Shown: positions 26,583 through 34,466 of the stretch, piece by piece
How the letters are laid out: each line of letters opens with the position of its first letter
Numbering within the stretch: the first letter of the stretch is position 1
Origin: Sphingomonas jatrophae
GTDB taxonomy: Bacteria > Pseudomonadota > Alphaproteobacteria > Sphingomonadales > Sphingomonadaceae
DNA length: 64,000 nucleotides
NCBI RefSeq assembly: GCF_900113315.1
Contig: NZ_FOZG01000001.1
Coordinates: 1,550,001-1,614,000, forward strand
Reading direction: 5' to 3'
Position numbers and translations under genes: made by a program
Notes under the pieces: model-generated
Told to the model about the DNA's origin: nothing
What the model saw: only the letters and a program-made list of their open reading frames with translations
Databases searched by the model: none

Positions 26583-27280
26583 CGCCCCACCCTCCCTAAA
26601 GCGGCATGCCGCACCTCTGCCTGCCAAGGCGCAAGTTCGATCGCAAGCCAGAGGGGTTGTTACTCCGCGGGGGCCACTTACGCAAACGAGCACGTCTCGA
26701 TCAGGAGAGGGCGAATTGCGTATAATGATTAGCCTTGGCTCTGATAGCGCAGGAGCTGCGAGCTGGCATAGCGCGGGTGCTAGCATGACCGCTCTCGCCG
26801 AGCTTGACTGCGCTCTGAAGCGATATCGGTGCGCGGCTTGAGCGGCCGCGACGCTTGGGGTGTCGACTGACGGATAGCTGCCCGAACCGCCGCGGCAGGT
26901 TGGCTCGCCTTTGCAACCGAGGCGCCCCGTCCCGGCGACGCCACCCACATACGCACTATTCCATCGCACCACCATCAACATGACGGTGAGAAGACCCGCG
27001 TTGCCAGCCTCTTCTCTCCGGGGATTACCGATCGAGAGCCCGTGGGTGCGGCCTCTACTCGAACCTCCGGTTGCCGGATCGGCGGGTTTCCAAACCCTCT
27101 ATCATCAGCGGCTAGCATTCGTGGCACACTCCGGGTTCACCGCGCCGCTCTGTCGGGGCCGAGTGACAAAGGAATACGCATTAGACCGATGTAGCGCGTC
27201 TTTCTGCGGGTTTGCGTAGGTTCGCCAGTATGTGTATGCCGCCGTCAAAATGTAGTGCGCAGAGAGGGTGTGGAGTCGGT
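26583..27280. other. Long divergent intergenic region
   Basis: Nearly 700 bases between the Lrp pair and the SDR gene on the other strand, with no credible gene. A perfect TATAAT lies at 26721-26726 on the plus strand, but no good -35 was found at the right distance. The region should contain the promoters and the operator sites bound by the two Lrp-type proteins. The function of the rest is not visible. Confidence 0.4.
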
Positions 27281-28054
27281 ATGGCCGATCTATCAGGGCG
27301 AGTGGCGCTTGTAACCGGCGCGGGCAGCGGTATCGGAAGAGCCACCGCGGAACTCTTCGCCGCAAGCGGAGCCCACGTCGTGATAGCAGACACGAGCGCT
27401 GACAATGCGGAGGGCACCCTTAAATCGATTAGAGATGCAGGCGGGGACGGCCGAGCAGTCTCGGTCGACGTCGCGGATGCCGATCAGTGCATGTCGATGG
27501 TAGAGCAAATAAGGTCAGCCTTCGGACGACTTGACTTTGCCTTCAACAACGCCGGGATTACAGAAGTAACCCTCCTGAGGGGGGAGCCGCTGCCAGAAAC
27601 ACATCTGCTTCCCTTGGAGATATGGCGCAGGGTGCTGGCAGTCGATCTTGATGGAGTTTTCCACTGTCTACGAGCTGAGCTGCCGCTGATGATCGCGAGC
27701 GGCGGTGGCGCGATCGTAAATACGGCCTCACTGCAGGCGCACATCTCTTACCCGCGCACCGCAGCTTACACAGCAGCAAAGCACGGGGTGGCAGGCATCA
27801 CTAAGACAATCGCGAAGGAATACGGTCACCTCGGGATCCGATGCAATGCGGTATCTCCGGGGGTCGTGGATACCCCGCTAACCCGAGATGTAATCTATCG
27901 CCCCGAGTACCGGGACTCGCTGTTGGCACCTATTCCCCTCGGGCGCTTCGCTGATGGACAAGATATCGCGCGAGCGGTGATCTGGTTGTGCTCAGAGGGC
28001 TCAGCATATATCAACGGCGCCGTATTGCCAGTCGATGGCGGCTACCTCGCTTGA
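27281..28054 (+). CDS. Short-chain dehydrogenase/reductase (FabG-like)
   Basis: A 257-aa classical SDR starting at ATG 27281 ([13 protein letters not shown]). The cofactor motif TGAGSGIG is near residues 13-20, NNAG near 89, the catalytic Ser in IVNTASLQ and the YTAAK pair near 160. DTSADN after the second strand suggests NAD preference because of the acidic residue. It is the last gene of the AT-richer island before the cys operon, 113 bases upstream of cysD. It is probably the hydroxyacyl/alcohol dehydrogenase of the island's pathway. Confidence 0.9.
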   Translation: MADLSGRVALVTGAGSGIGRATAELFAASGAHVVIADTSADNAEGTLKSIRDAGGDGRAVSVDVADADQCMSMVEQIRSAFGRLDFAFNNAGITEVTLLRGEPLPETHLLPLEIWRRVLAVDLDGVFHCLRAELPLMIASGGGAIVNTASLQAHISYPRTAAYTAAKHGVAGITKTIAKEYGHLGIRCNAVSPGVVDTPLTRDVIYRPEYRDSLLAPIPLGRFADGQDIARAVIWLCSEGSAYINGAVLPVDGGYLA

Positions 28055-28167
28055 CTTGGGGCAGGGCGTGCAGCTCACCCGGCGACGAGGCCCAGAGTAT
28101 GACTGAAGCCTTAGTTTCTTCCCTGTCGCGCTCGACGATCCACCGCGATAGCTCGGAGAGGATTACC

Positions 28168-29085
28168 ATGACAACTGAGTCTCTCACCCACCTCGAACGG
28201 CTCGAAGCGGAAAGCATCCACATCCTCCGCGAAGTCGTCGCCGAATGCGAGAAGCCGGTGATGCTCTATTCGGTAGGCAAAGACTCGGCGGTGATGCTGC
28301 ATCTCGCCCGCAAGGCATTCTATCCGTCGCCGCCGCCATTTCCGTTGCTCCATGTCGATACGACGTGGAAGTTCAAGGCGATGTACGAGCTGCGCGACCG
28401 CATGGCGCGCGAGAGCGGCATGGAATTGCTCGTCTACCACAATCAGGAGGCGAAGGATCGCGGGATCAACCCGTTCGATCATGGCGCGCTCCACACGGAC
28501 ATGTGGAAGACGGAAGGGCTGAAGCAGGCGCTCGACCTCTATGGCTTCGACGCGGCCTTCGGCGGCGCGCGGCGCGACGAGGAGAAAAGCCGCGCCAAGG
28601 AGCGCGTGTTCAGCTTCCGCTCGGCCAATCACCGCTGGGATCCGAAGAACCAGCGGCCGGAGCTGTGGAACCTCTACAATGCCCGCAAGAACAAGGGCGA
28701 GAGCATCCGCGTTTTCCCGATCAGCAACTGGACCGAGCTGGACATCTGGCAGTATATCCAGCTGAACGACGTGCCAATCGTCCCGCTCTACTTCAGCGCC
28801 AAGCGGCCGACCTACGTGCATGACGGCCAGCTGTTCATGGCGGACGATCCCGAGCGGCTGGAACAGACGCTCGGCCGCAAGCCCGACATCGTCGAGCGCT
28901 CGATCCGCTTCCGCACGCTCGGCTGCTTCCCGCTGACGGGCGCAGTCGAGAGCGAGGCCAAGACGCTGTCCGAGGTGATCCAGGAGACGCTGCTCACCAC
29001 GACGTCCGAGCGCCAGGGCCGCGTGATCGACAAGGATGCCGGCGGCGCCGGCATGGAGAAGAAGAAGCAGGAGGGGTACTTCTGA
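28168..29085 (+). CDS. cysD: Sulfate adenylyltransferase subunit 2
   Basis: Catalytic subunit of ATP sulfurylase, forming adenylyl sulfate from ATP and sulfate with CysN in assimilatory sulfate reduction. 305 aa, the normal length; start at ATG 28168 after GGAGAGGA. The PP-loop [10 protein letters not shown] is near residues 35-44, the DTTWKF segment near 65 and [16 protein letters not shown] near 135. The C-terminal [10 protein letters not shown]...KKKQEGYF is typical. The TGA overlaps the ATG of cysNC. The return of high GC here marks the right edge of the accessory island. Confidence 0.96.
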   Translation: MTTESLTHLERLEAESIHILREVVAECEKPVMLYSVGKDSAVMLHLARKAFYPSPPPFPLLHVDTTWKFKAMYELRDRMARESGMELLVYHNQEAKDRGINPFDHGALHTDMWKTEGLKQALDLYGFDAAFGGARRDEEKSRAKERVFSFRSANHRWDPKNQRPELWNLYNARKNKGESIRVFPISNWTELDIWQYIQLNDVPIVPLYFSAKRPTYVHDGQLFMADDPERLEQTLGRKPDIVERSIRFRTLGCFPLTGAVESEAKTLSEVIQETLLTTTSERQGRVIDKDAGGAGMEKKKQEGYF

Positions 29086-30998
29086 TGGCGACGACCACCG
29101 AAGAACCGATCTACAAGACCGACGCGCTGATCGCCGAGGATATCGACGCCTATCTGGATCTGCACCAGCACAAGACGCTGCTGCGCTTCATCACCTGTGG
29201 GTCGGTGGATGACGGCAAGTCGACGCTGATCGGGCGGCTGCTCTACGATTCCAAGATGATCTTCGAGGATCAGCTGGCGGCGCTCGAGGCGGATTCCAAG
29301 CGCGTCGGCACGCAGGGGCAGGAGATCGACTTCGCGCTGCTCGTCGACGGCCTCGCCGCCGAGCGCGAGCAGGGCATCACGATCGACGTCGCCTACCGCT
29401 TCTTCGGCACCGAGAAGCGCAAGTTCATCGTCGCCGACACGCCCGGCCACGAGCAATATACGCGCAACATGGTGACGGGCGCGTCCACCGCGGACCTCGC
29501 CGTCATCCTGATCGATGCGCGAAAAGGCGTGCTGACGCAGACGCGGCGCCATTCCTACCTCGCCCACCTGATCGGCATCCGCCACATCGTGCTGGCGGTG
29601 AACAAGATGGACCTGGTGGAGTACAGCCAGGAGCGGTTCGACGAGATCGTCGCCGATTACCGCACCTTCGCACAGAGCATCGGCATCACCGACTTCGTGC
29701 CGATGCCGATCTCCGGCTTCAAGGGCGACAACATCACGGGCAAGTCGCCCAACACGCCCTGGTATGACGGCCCGGCGCTGATGGAGCATCTGGAAACCGT
29801 CGAGCTCGATCAGGTGTCGGATCAGGCCAAGCCGTTCCGCATGGCCGTCCAGTGGGTCAACCGCCCCAACCTCGATTTCCGCGGCTTCTCCGGCCAGATC
29901 GCCAGCGGCTCGGTGAAGCCAGGCGACGCCATCCGCGTGCTGCCGTCGGGCAAGATGTCGACCGTGTCGCGCGTCGTAACGATGGGTGGCGACCTGCAGC
30001 AGGGCATCGCCGGCCAGTCGGTCACGATCACGCTGGCCGACGAGATCGACTGTTCGCGCGGCGACGTGATCGCCGCTGCCGATCATCCGCCGCAGGCCGC
30101 CGACCAGTTCGAGACGACCATCGTCTGGATGGCGGACGAGGCGATGCTGCCCGGCCGCCCCTACTGGCTGAAAACCGCGACGCAGACGGTGACGGCGAAC
30201 GTGCAGGCGCCGAAATATCAGGTCAACGTCAACACGATGGAGCATCTGGCGGCCAAGACGCTGGAGCTGAACGCGATCGGCGTCGCCAACCTCTCGACCG
30301 ATCGGCCGCTGGTGTTCGAGCCCTACGAGGACAACCGCACGCTCGGCGGCTTCATCCTGATCGACAAGATCACCAACGCGACGGTTGCCGCGGGCATGAT
30401 CCACTTCTCGCTCAGCCGGGCGCAGAACGTCCACTGGCAGGCGACCGACGTCACGCGGGAAAGCCATGCGTCGCTGAAGAACCAGAAGCCCGCCGTGCTG
30501 TGGCTGACGGGTCTGTCGGGTGCGGGCAAGTCGACCATCGCCAACCTCGTCGAGAAGAAGCTGGCGCGGATGAACCGCCACACCTTCCTGCTCGACGGCG
30601 ACAATGTGCGGCACGGCCTGAACAAGGATCTCGGCTTCACTGATGCGGACCGCGTGGAGAATATCCGCCGCGTCGGCGAGGTGGCCAAGCTGATGACCGA
30701 CGCCGGCCTGATCGTGATCACCGCCTTCATCTCACCCTTCCGGGCGGAGCGGGACATGGTGCGCGCGATGATGGCGCCGGGCGAGTTCGTCGAGGTGCAT
30801 ATCGATACGCCCTTGGCCGAGGCCGAGGCGCGCGACGTGAAGGGCCTTTATGCCAAGGCGCGCGCGGGCGAGCTGAAGAACTTCACCGGCATCGACAGCC
30901 CCTATGAGCCGCCGCTCGACCCCGAGATCCGCATCGACACGACCGCGATGACCGCCGACGAAGCGGCCGACGCGATCATCGCAAGGCTGATCCCGTGA
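29085..30998 (+). CDS. cysN: Bifunctional sulfate adenylyltransferase subunit 1 / adenylylsulfate kinase
   Basis: A 637-aa CysN-CysC fusion (cysNC). The GTPase domain shows [15 protein letters not shown] near residues 38-52, [12 protein letters not shown] near 117 and NKMDL near 172. An EF-Tu-like barrel region follows. A P-loop GLSGAGKST near 475 begins the APS kinase domain, with DGDNVRHGL near 504 and [10 protein letters not shown] near 588. The protein thus drives APS formation by GTP hydrolysis and phosphorylates APS to PAPS. The fusion is common in alphaproteobacteria. Its stop overlaps the GTG start of cysQ. Confidence 0.95.
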   Translation: MATTTEEPIYKTDALIAEDIDAYLDLHQHKTLLRFITCGSVDDGKSTLIGRLLYDSKMIFEDQLAALEADSKRVGTQGQEIDFALLVDGLAAEREQGITIDVAYRFFGTEKRKFIVADTPGHEQYTRNMVTGASTADLAVILIDARKGVLTQTRRHSYLAHLIGIRHIVLAVNKMDLVEYSQERFDEIVADYRTFAQSIGITDFVPMPISGFKGDNITGKSPNTPWYDGPALMEHLETVELDQVSDQAKPFRMAVQWVNRPNLDFRGFSGQIASGSVKPGDAIRVLPSGKMSTVSRVVTMGGDLQQGIAGQSVTITLADEIDCSRGDVIAAADHPPQAADQFETTIVWMADEAMLPGRPYWLKTATQTVTANVQAPKYQVNVNTMEHLAAKTLELNAIGVANLSTDRPLVFEPYEDNRTLGGFILIDKITNATVAAGMIHFSLSRAQNVHWQATDVTRESHASLKNQKPAVLWLTGLSGAGKSTIANLVEKKLARMNRHTFLLDGDNVRHGLNKDLGFTDADRVENIRRVGEVAKLMTDAGLIVITAFISPFRAERDMVRAMMAPGEFVEVHIDTPLAEAEARDVKGLYAKARAGELKNFTGIDSPYEPPLDPEIRIDTTAMTADEAADAIIARLIP

Positions 30999-31756
30999 GC
31001 GCGGCCGGCATCGACCTCGGCGATGATGTCGCGCTGGCGCGGCACATTGCGGACACCGCCGGAGAGCTGCTGCTGACGCTGCAGCGCTCCGGCTTGTTCG
31101 AGGGCAAGGCGCTGGGCCGCGCGGGCGATCGCACCGCCAACGCCTTCATCATCGAGGCGCTACGGCAGAACCGGCCCGACGACGCCATCCTCTCCGAAGA
31201 GGAAAAGGATAGCGATGCGCGCCTGTCCGCCAGCCGCGTGTGGATCGTCGATCCGCTCGACGGTACGCGCGAATATGGCGAGGCGCGCGCCGACTGGGCG
31301 GTGCATATCGCGCTGGCGGTGGACGGCGCCCCGACGATCGGCGCGGTGGCGCTGCCGGGCGTGCCCGTGACGCTCTGTTCCGGCCGGCCGCAGCCGGTGC
31401 CGCCCGCGCCTGAGAAGCTGCGCATGCTGGTCAGCCGCACGCGCCCCGCCAGGGAAGCGGTGGCGGTGGCCGAGGCGCTGGGGGCCGAGCTGGTGCCGAT
31501 GGGATCGGCCGGTGCCAAGGCGATGGCGGTGCTGCGCGGCGAGGCGGACATCTACCTCCACACCGGCGGGCAATATGAGTGGGACAATTGCGCCCCCGCC
31601 GCCGTCGCGCTCGCCGCCGGGCTGCATGCCAGCCGGGTGGACGGCACGCCGCTCGTCTACAACCAGGCGGACACCTACCTGCCCGATCTGCTGATCTGCC
31701 GGCGCGACATGGCGGACAAGGTGCTCGGCATCTATGCGGATGTCGCCAAGGGCTGA
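30995..31756 (+). CDS. cysQ: 3'(2'),5'-bisphosphate nucleotidase
   Basis: A 253-aa inositol-monophosphatase-fold phosphatase that removes 3'-phosphoadenosine 5'-phosphate formed when PAPS is used. The metal-binding motifs are visible: SEEEKDS near residue 69, [11 protein letters not shown] near 84 and the C-terminal [15 protein letters not shown] near 195. GTG start overlapping the cysNC stop. Together with the two genes before it, this completes sulfate activation and recycling. No PAPS reductase gene is in the window. Confidence 0.94.
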   Translation: MSAAGIDLGDDVALARHIADTAGELLLTLQRSGLFEGKALGRAGDRTANAFIIEALRQNRPDDAILSEEEKDSDARLSASRVWIVDPLDGTREYGEARADWAVHIALAVDGAPTIGAVALPGVPVTLCSGRPQPVPPAPEKLRMLVSRTRPAREAVAVAEALGAELVPMGSAGAKAMAVLRGEADIYLHTGGQYEWDNCAPAAVALAAGLHASRVDGTPLVYNQADTYLPDLLICRRDMADKVLGIYADVAKG

Positions 31757-31780
31757 GGCGTCTTTCCCCGGGGAAACGGC

Positions 31781-32284
31781 ATGGATCCGGCATATGCGGC
31801 GTTGCAGGCCGAGGTCTTCGCGCTCAGGATCGAGCTCAGGGCGGTGCAGGATCGGCAGGCGATTGCCGATCTGATCGCCGCTTACGGCCCGGCCGTCGAT
31901 CGCGGCGACAGCCGGGGCGCGGCGGCTTTGTGGGCAGCGGACGGCAGCTACGATCTCGGCGATTTCGGCAACGCCCGCGGTCATGACGAGATTGCCGCCT
32001 TGTTCGACGCGGACCTGCACCAAGGGCTCATCCGGGATGGCGCGGCGCACATGCTGGGGCCGCCGCGCATCGCGATCGACGGCGATGCGGCGGTCGCCGT
32101 CTGCTATTCGGCCGTCGCGCGGTGGACCGGTGAAGCGTTCGAGCTGTACCGTGTCGCCGCCAATCGCTGGACGCTCCGGCGCGAGGCGCAGGGCTGGCGC
32201 GTGACCGGCCGCGCCAACCGCCTGTTGGATGGGACCGCGGAGGCGCGCGCATTGCTGGCGGAGGCCCACCGGCCGCCCGACTGA
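31781..32284 (+). CDS. SnoaL/NTF2-like protein
   Basis: A 167-aa NTF2-like protein. After a short helix, DRQAIADLIAAYGPAVDRGDSRGAAALWAADGSYD near residues 23-57 gives the first helix and strand, and GAAHMLGPPRIAIDGDAAVAVCYS near 88 the sheet. It begins 24 bases after cysQ with no terminator between, so it may be read from the cys promoter. Its neighbour is a TauD/TfdA dioxygenase. The role is not predictable; the position suggests a catabolic enzyme appended to the sulfur operon. Confidence 0.82.
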   Translation: MDPAYAALQAEVFALRIELRAVQDRQAIADLIAAYGPAVDRGDSRGAAALWAADGSYDLGDFGNARGHDEIAALFDADLHQGLIRDGAAHMLGPPRIAIDGDAAVAVCYSAVARWTGEAFELYRVAANRWTLRREAQGWRVTGRANRLLDGTAEARALLAEAHRPPD

Positions 32285-32367
32285 TTTGCCCTCGTCTCGT
32301 CCGAATGGACGATCCGGCACGCGCAAAAGCGTGGCAGGATGGCGCCAACGAGAATGGGAGACGGATC

Positions 32368-33261
32368 ATGTCGCTGCGCACCCGGGCATTGCCGACCATC
32401 GGGCAGGAGGTGCTCGATCTCGATCTCGACACCGGGCTGGACGAGGCGACGGAGCAGGCGCTGCGCGATCTGTGGCGTGAGGCGGGGCTGGTGCTGTTCC
32501 GCGGCGTCGGAACCGAGCCGGAGCGGCTGCGCCGCCTGAGCCGCGTGTTCGGCGAGCTGGAGCCGCATCCCATCCCCGACTTCCGCCTGCCGGGTCACCC
32601 CGACATGATCCTGCTGACCAACCGCGGGGGGCTGCGCGGGCCGGTCTATGCCTTTGACGGCGTGCCCACCTATGGCCGCATCCCGTGGCACACCGATCTG
32701 GCGTTCAGCACCACGCCCAATGCGGGCGCGCTGCTCAACATGGTGGAGAAGGCGGCGGTCGGCGGGCGGACCGCGTGGCTCGACACGCAGGCGGCCTGTG
32801 CGGCGATGGACCCGGCGCTGCGCGAGCGGCTGGACGGCGTCGAGGCCCTGTTCGAATTCTGCGCGGATCTGGGCGGCATGCGCTTCGACAATCCGGGCGG
32901 CGTGCGCGTGGGCGAGACCAAGGCGAGCTTCCCCGATTTCGCGCCCATCGCCCGGCCCATCCTGTTCCGCCATCCGGAGACGGGCGCGCCGATCCTGAAC
33001 GTCTGCCCGCTTAACATCCGCAGCATCGTCGGCCTGGCGCAGGCGGAAGGCGACGCGCTGATCGAGGCGCTGATCGCCGCCGTCACCGATCCGCGCTTCG
33101 TCTACGAGCATGACTGGGCCGAGGGCGACGTGATGCTGTGGGACAATTACCGGATGATGCACCGCGCCGAGGGGCATCCGGTGGACGTGCCGCGCGTGGT
33201 GCACCGGACGACGCTGCGCGGCACCGCGACGGTCGGCCGCACCGTCGCGCGCGCGGCCTGA
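32368..33261 (+). CDS. TauD/TfdA family 2-oxoglutarate-dependent dioxygenase
   Basis: A 297-aa Fe(II)/2-oxoglutarate enzyme starting at ATG 32368 with a GGGAG box; the longer start at 32305 is less likely. Iron ligands are visible: the His and Asp of WHTDLAF near residues 110-116 and the distal His in YRMMHRAEG near 262. The Arg near the C-terminus (HRTTLRG) should bind 2-oxoglutarate. Family members cleave sulfonates, sulfate esters, aryloxyalkanoates and other compounds. Location after cysDNCQ suggests, but does not prove, an organosulfur substrate. It ends one base before the stop of the convergent Lrp gene. Confidence 0.9.
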   Translation: MSLRTRALPTIGQEVLDLDLDTGLDEATEQALRDLWREAGLVLFRGVGTEPERLRRLSRVFGELEPHPIPDFRLPGHPDMILLTNRGGLRGPVYAFDGVPTYGRIPWHTDLAFSTTPNAGALLNMVEKAAVGGRTAWLDTQAACAAMDPALRERLDGVEALFEFCADLGGMRFDNPGGVRVGETKASFPDFAPIARPILFRHPETGAPILNVCPLNIRSIVGLAQAEGDALIEALIAAVTDPRFVYEHDWAEGDVMLWDNYRMMHRAEGHPVDVPRVVHRTTLRGTATVGRTVARAA

Positions 33262-33262
33262 G

Positions 33263-33727
33263 CTAGCGCCCGAGCTTCGCCATCCGCTCGTTATATTTGA
33301 GCGACTGGGTGACGATGCTGGTCTGGAAGGAGAGGATGCCGGGCATCACCGCGATCTGCCCGGCGGCGATGTCGGTGAATTGCTGCTGGTCGGCGAACAG
33401 ACCGATGGCGAGCAGATTGTAGCGGCCGAGCATCACGATCAGGCTGCGGATCTCGGGGATGTCGACGATCTGCGCGCCGACATCGCGCACCATCCGCATC
33501 TCCGCCTGGATGCGGATGAAGCCGAGCAGCGGGCTGCCATGCTGGCGATTGTCGGTGATCGCGGTGAAGCGGAGCAGGCCGCGCTCGGTCAGGCGGCGGA
33601 TGCGCGCACGGATCGTGCCTTCGGCCAGGCCGAGGGCGCGCGCGAGCGAGCGGTTGCTGAGCCGCGCATCCTCGCCCAGCAGGTCGAGGATCTGGCGGTC
33701 GGTGGCGTCGATCTGGAGGCCGTTCAC
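33263..33727 (-). CDS. Lrp/AsnC family transcriptional regulator
   Basis: A 154-aa regulator: winged helix-turn-helix at residues 6-60 (NRSLARALGLAEGTIRARIRRL), sensor domain after. It closely resembles the regulator at 25658 (for example, both share the TAIT stretch after the wing). The ATG overlaps the stop of the partner at 33724 by four bases. The pair reads away from the TonB-dependent receptor operon at 34467 and is well placed to control it. Confidence 0.92.
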   Translation of the reverse strand: MNGLQIDATDRQILDLLGEDARLSNRSLARALGLAEGTIRARIRRLTERGLLRFTAITDNRQHGSPLLGFIRIQAEMRMVRDVGAQIVDIPEIRSLIVMLGRYNLLAIGLFADQQQFTDIAAGQIAVMPGILSFQTSIVTQSLKYNERMAKLGR

Positions 33728-34191
33728 CGGCTGATCCCCACGTCGAAATTATAGGTCATGATGTCGGTCGCGATGGCGACGTCGATCTCGCCAAGACCCT
33801 CGATCTTGAGGAGCGCGGGCATCACCGTCTTCGCCAGTTCGCCGAATTCATGCACCGCGACGAGCGCCTCGATCTGGTGCGCACCGGTGACCGTATGCAC
33901 CGCGAACATCTCCGGCAGGCGGGCGAGTTCGGCGGCGACATCGTGCGCGGATCGCCCCGTCACCTTGATCCCGAGCGCGATCAGCAGGTTATAGTCATAA
34001 GCGGAGAAATCGGCGGCGGCGACGATGCGCAGCGCGCCGCATTCGGTCATCCGCTGCACGCGCGCGCCAACCATCGCCCGCGTCGCGCCGACCTGCACGC
34101 CGATCTCCTGATTGGTGATGCGGCCGTCCTGCTTCAGCAATGCGACGATCTGCCGGTCCAACGCATCGAACTGATAGGCTTCGGCGGTCAT
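33724..34191 (-). CDS. Lrp/AsnC family transcriptional regulator
   Basis: A 155-aa regulator: DALDRQIVALLKQDGRITNQEI starts the helix-turn-helix domain, and the sensor domain begins near residue 65 (NLLIALGIKVTGRS). It is related to the regulator at 26112. First gene of the two-gene unit; divergent from the receptor gene with 275 bases between. Two half-similar regulators made from one message could form heteromers, as the Lrp-fold pair AhbA/AhbB does, but both proteins here keep their DNA-binding domain. Confidence 0.92.
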   Translation of the reverse strand: MTAEAYQFDALDRQIVALLKQDGRITNQEIGVQVGATRAMVGARVQRMTECGALRIVAAADFSAYDYNLLIALGIKVTGRSAHDVAAELARLPEMFAVHTVTGAHQIEALVAVHEFGELAKTVMPALLKIEGLGEIDVAIATDIMTYNFDVGISR

Positions 34192-34207
34192 CGGTGCTCC
34201 GCAAAGA

Positions 34208-34221
34208 TCCGGCTATGCGGC
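34208..34221. promoter_or_regulatory. Degenerate copy of the CCGG palindrome
   Basis: TCCGG-CTAT-GCGGC lies between the Lrp pair and the TonB-dependent receptor at 34467. Its left arm and spacer (TCCGGCTAT) match the site at 50081 exactly, but the right arm has two changes. It may be a weak site or a chance match. Confidence 0.2.
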
Positions 34222-34466
34222 CATAGCAAACAGGGTGCAACTATGCTGCCGCGTAATCAAGACCTACTTGAAATGCGCACAGGTTCGTCAAATAAGTCAC
34301 AAGTCCGGTGGCTGCGTGATTCGTTGTGACCAGAGCGGCGAACATGATCGCCCGCCGGGCATAAGGCGCCGAAGGAACGGTGCGGGCAGGCACCGCGGCC
34401 AAGACGCTGCGGGTTCGACCGTCGAAAAGGCGGCGTCGCCAGGCTCGTCCGGGGAGAGGGGACGAG

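Noticed and set aside
26721-26726. Perfect TATAAT as a promoter for the SDR at 27281
   Set aside because: No acceptable -35 box at 16-18 bases and more than 500 bases from the gene.
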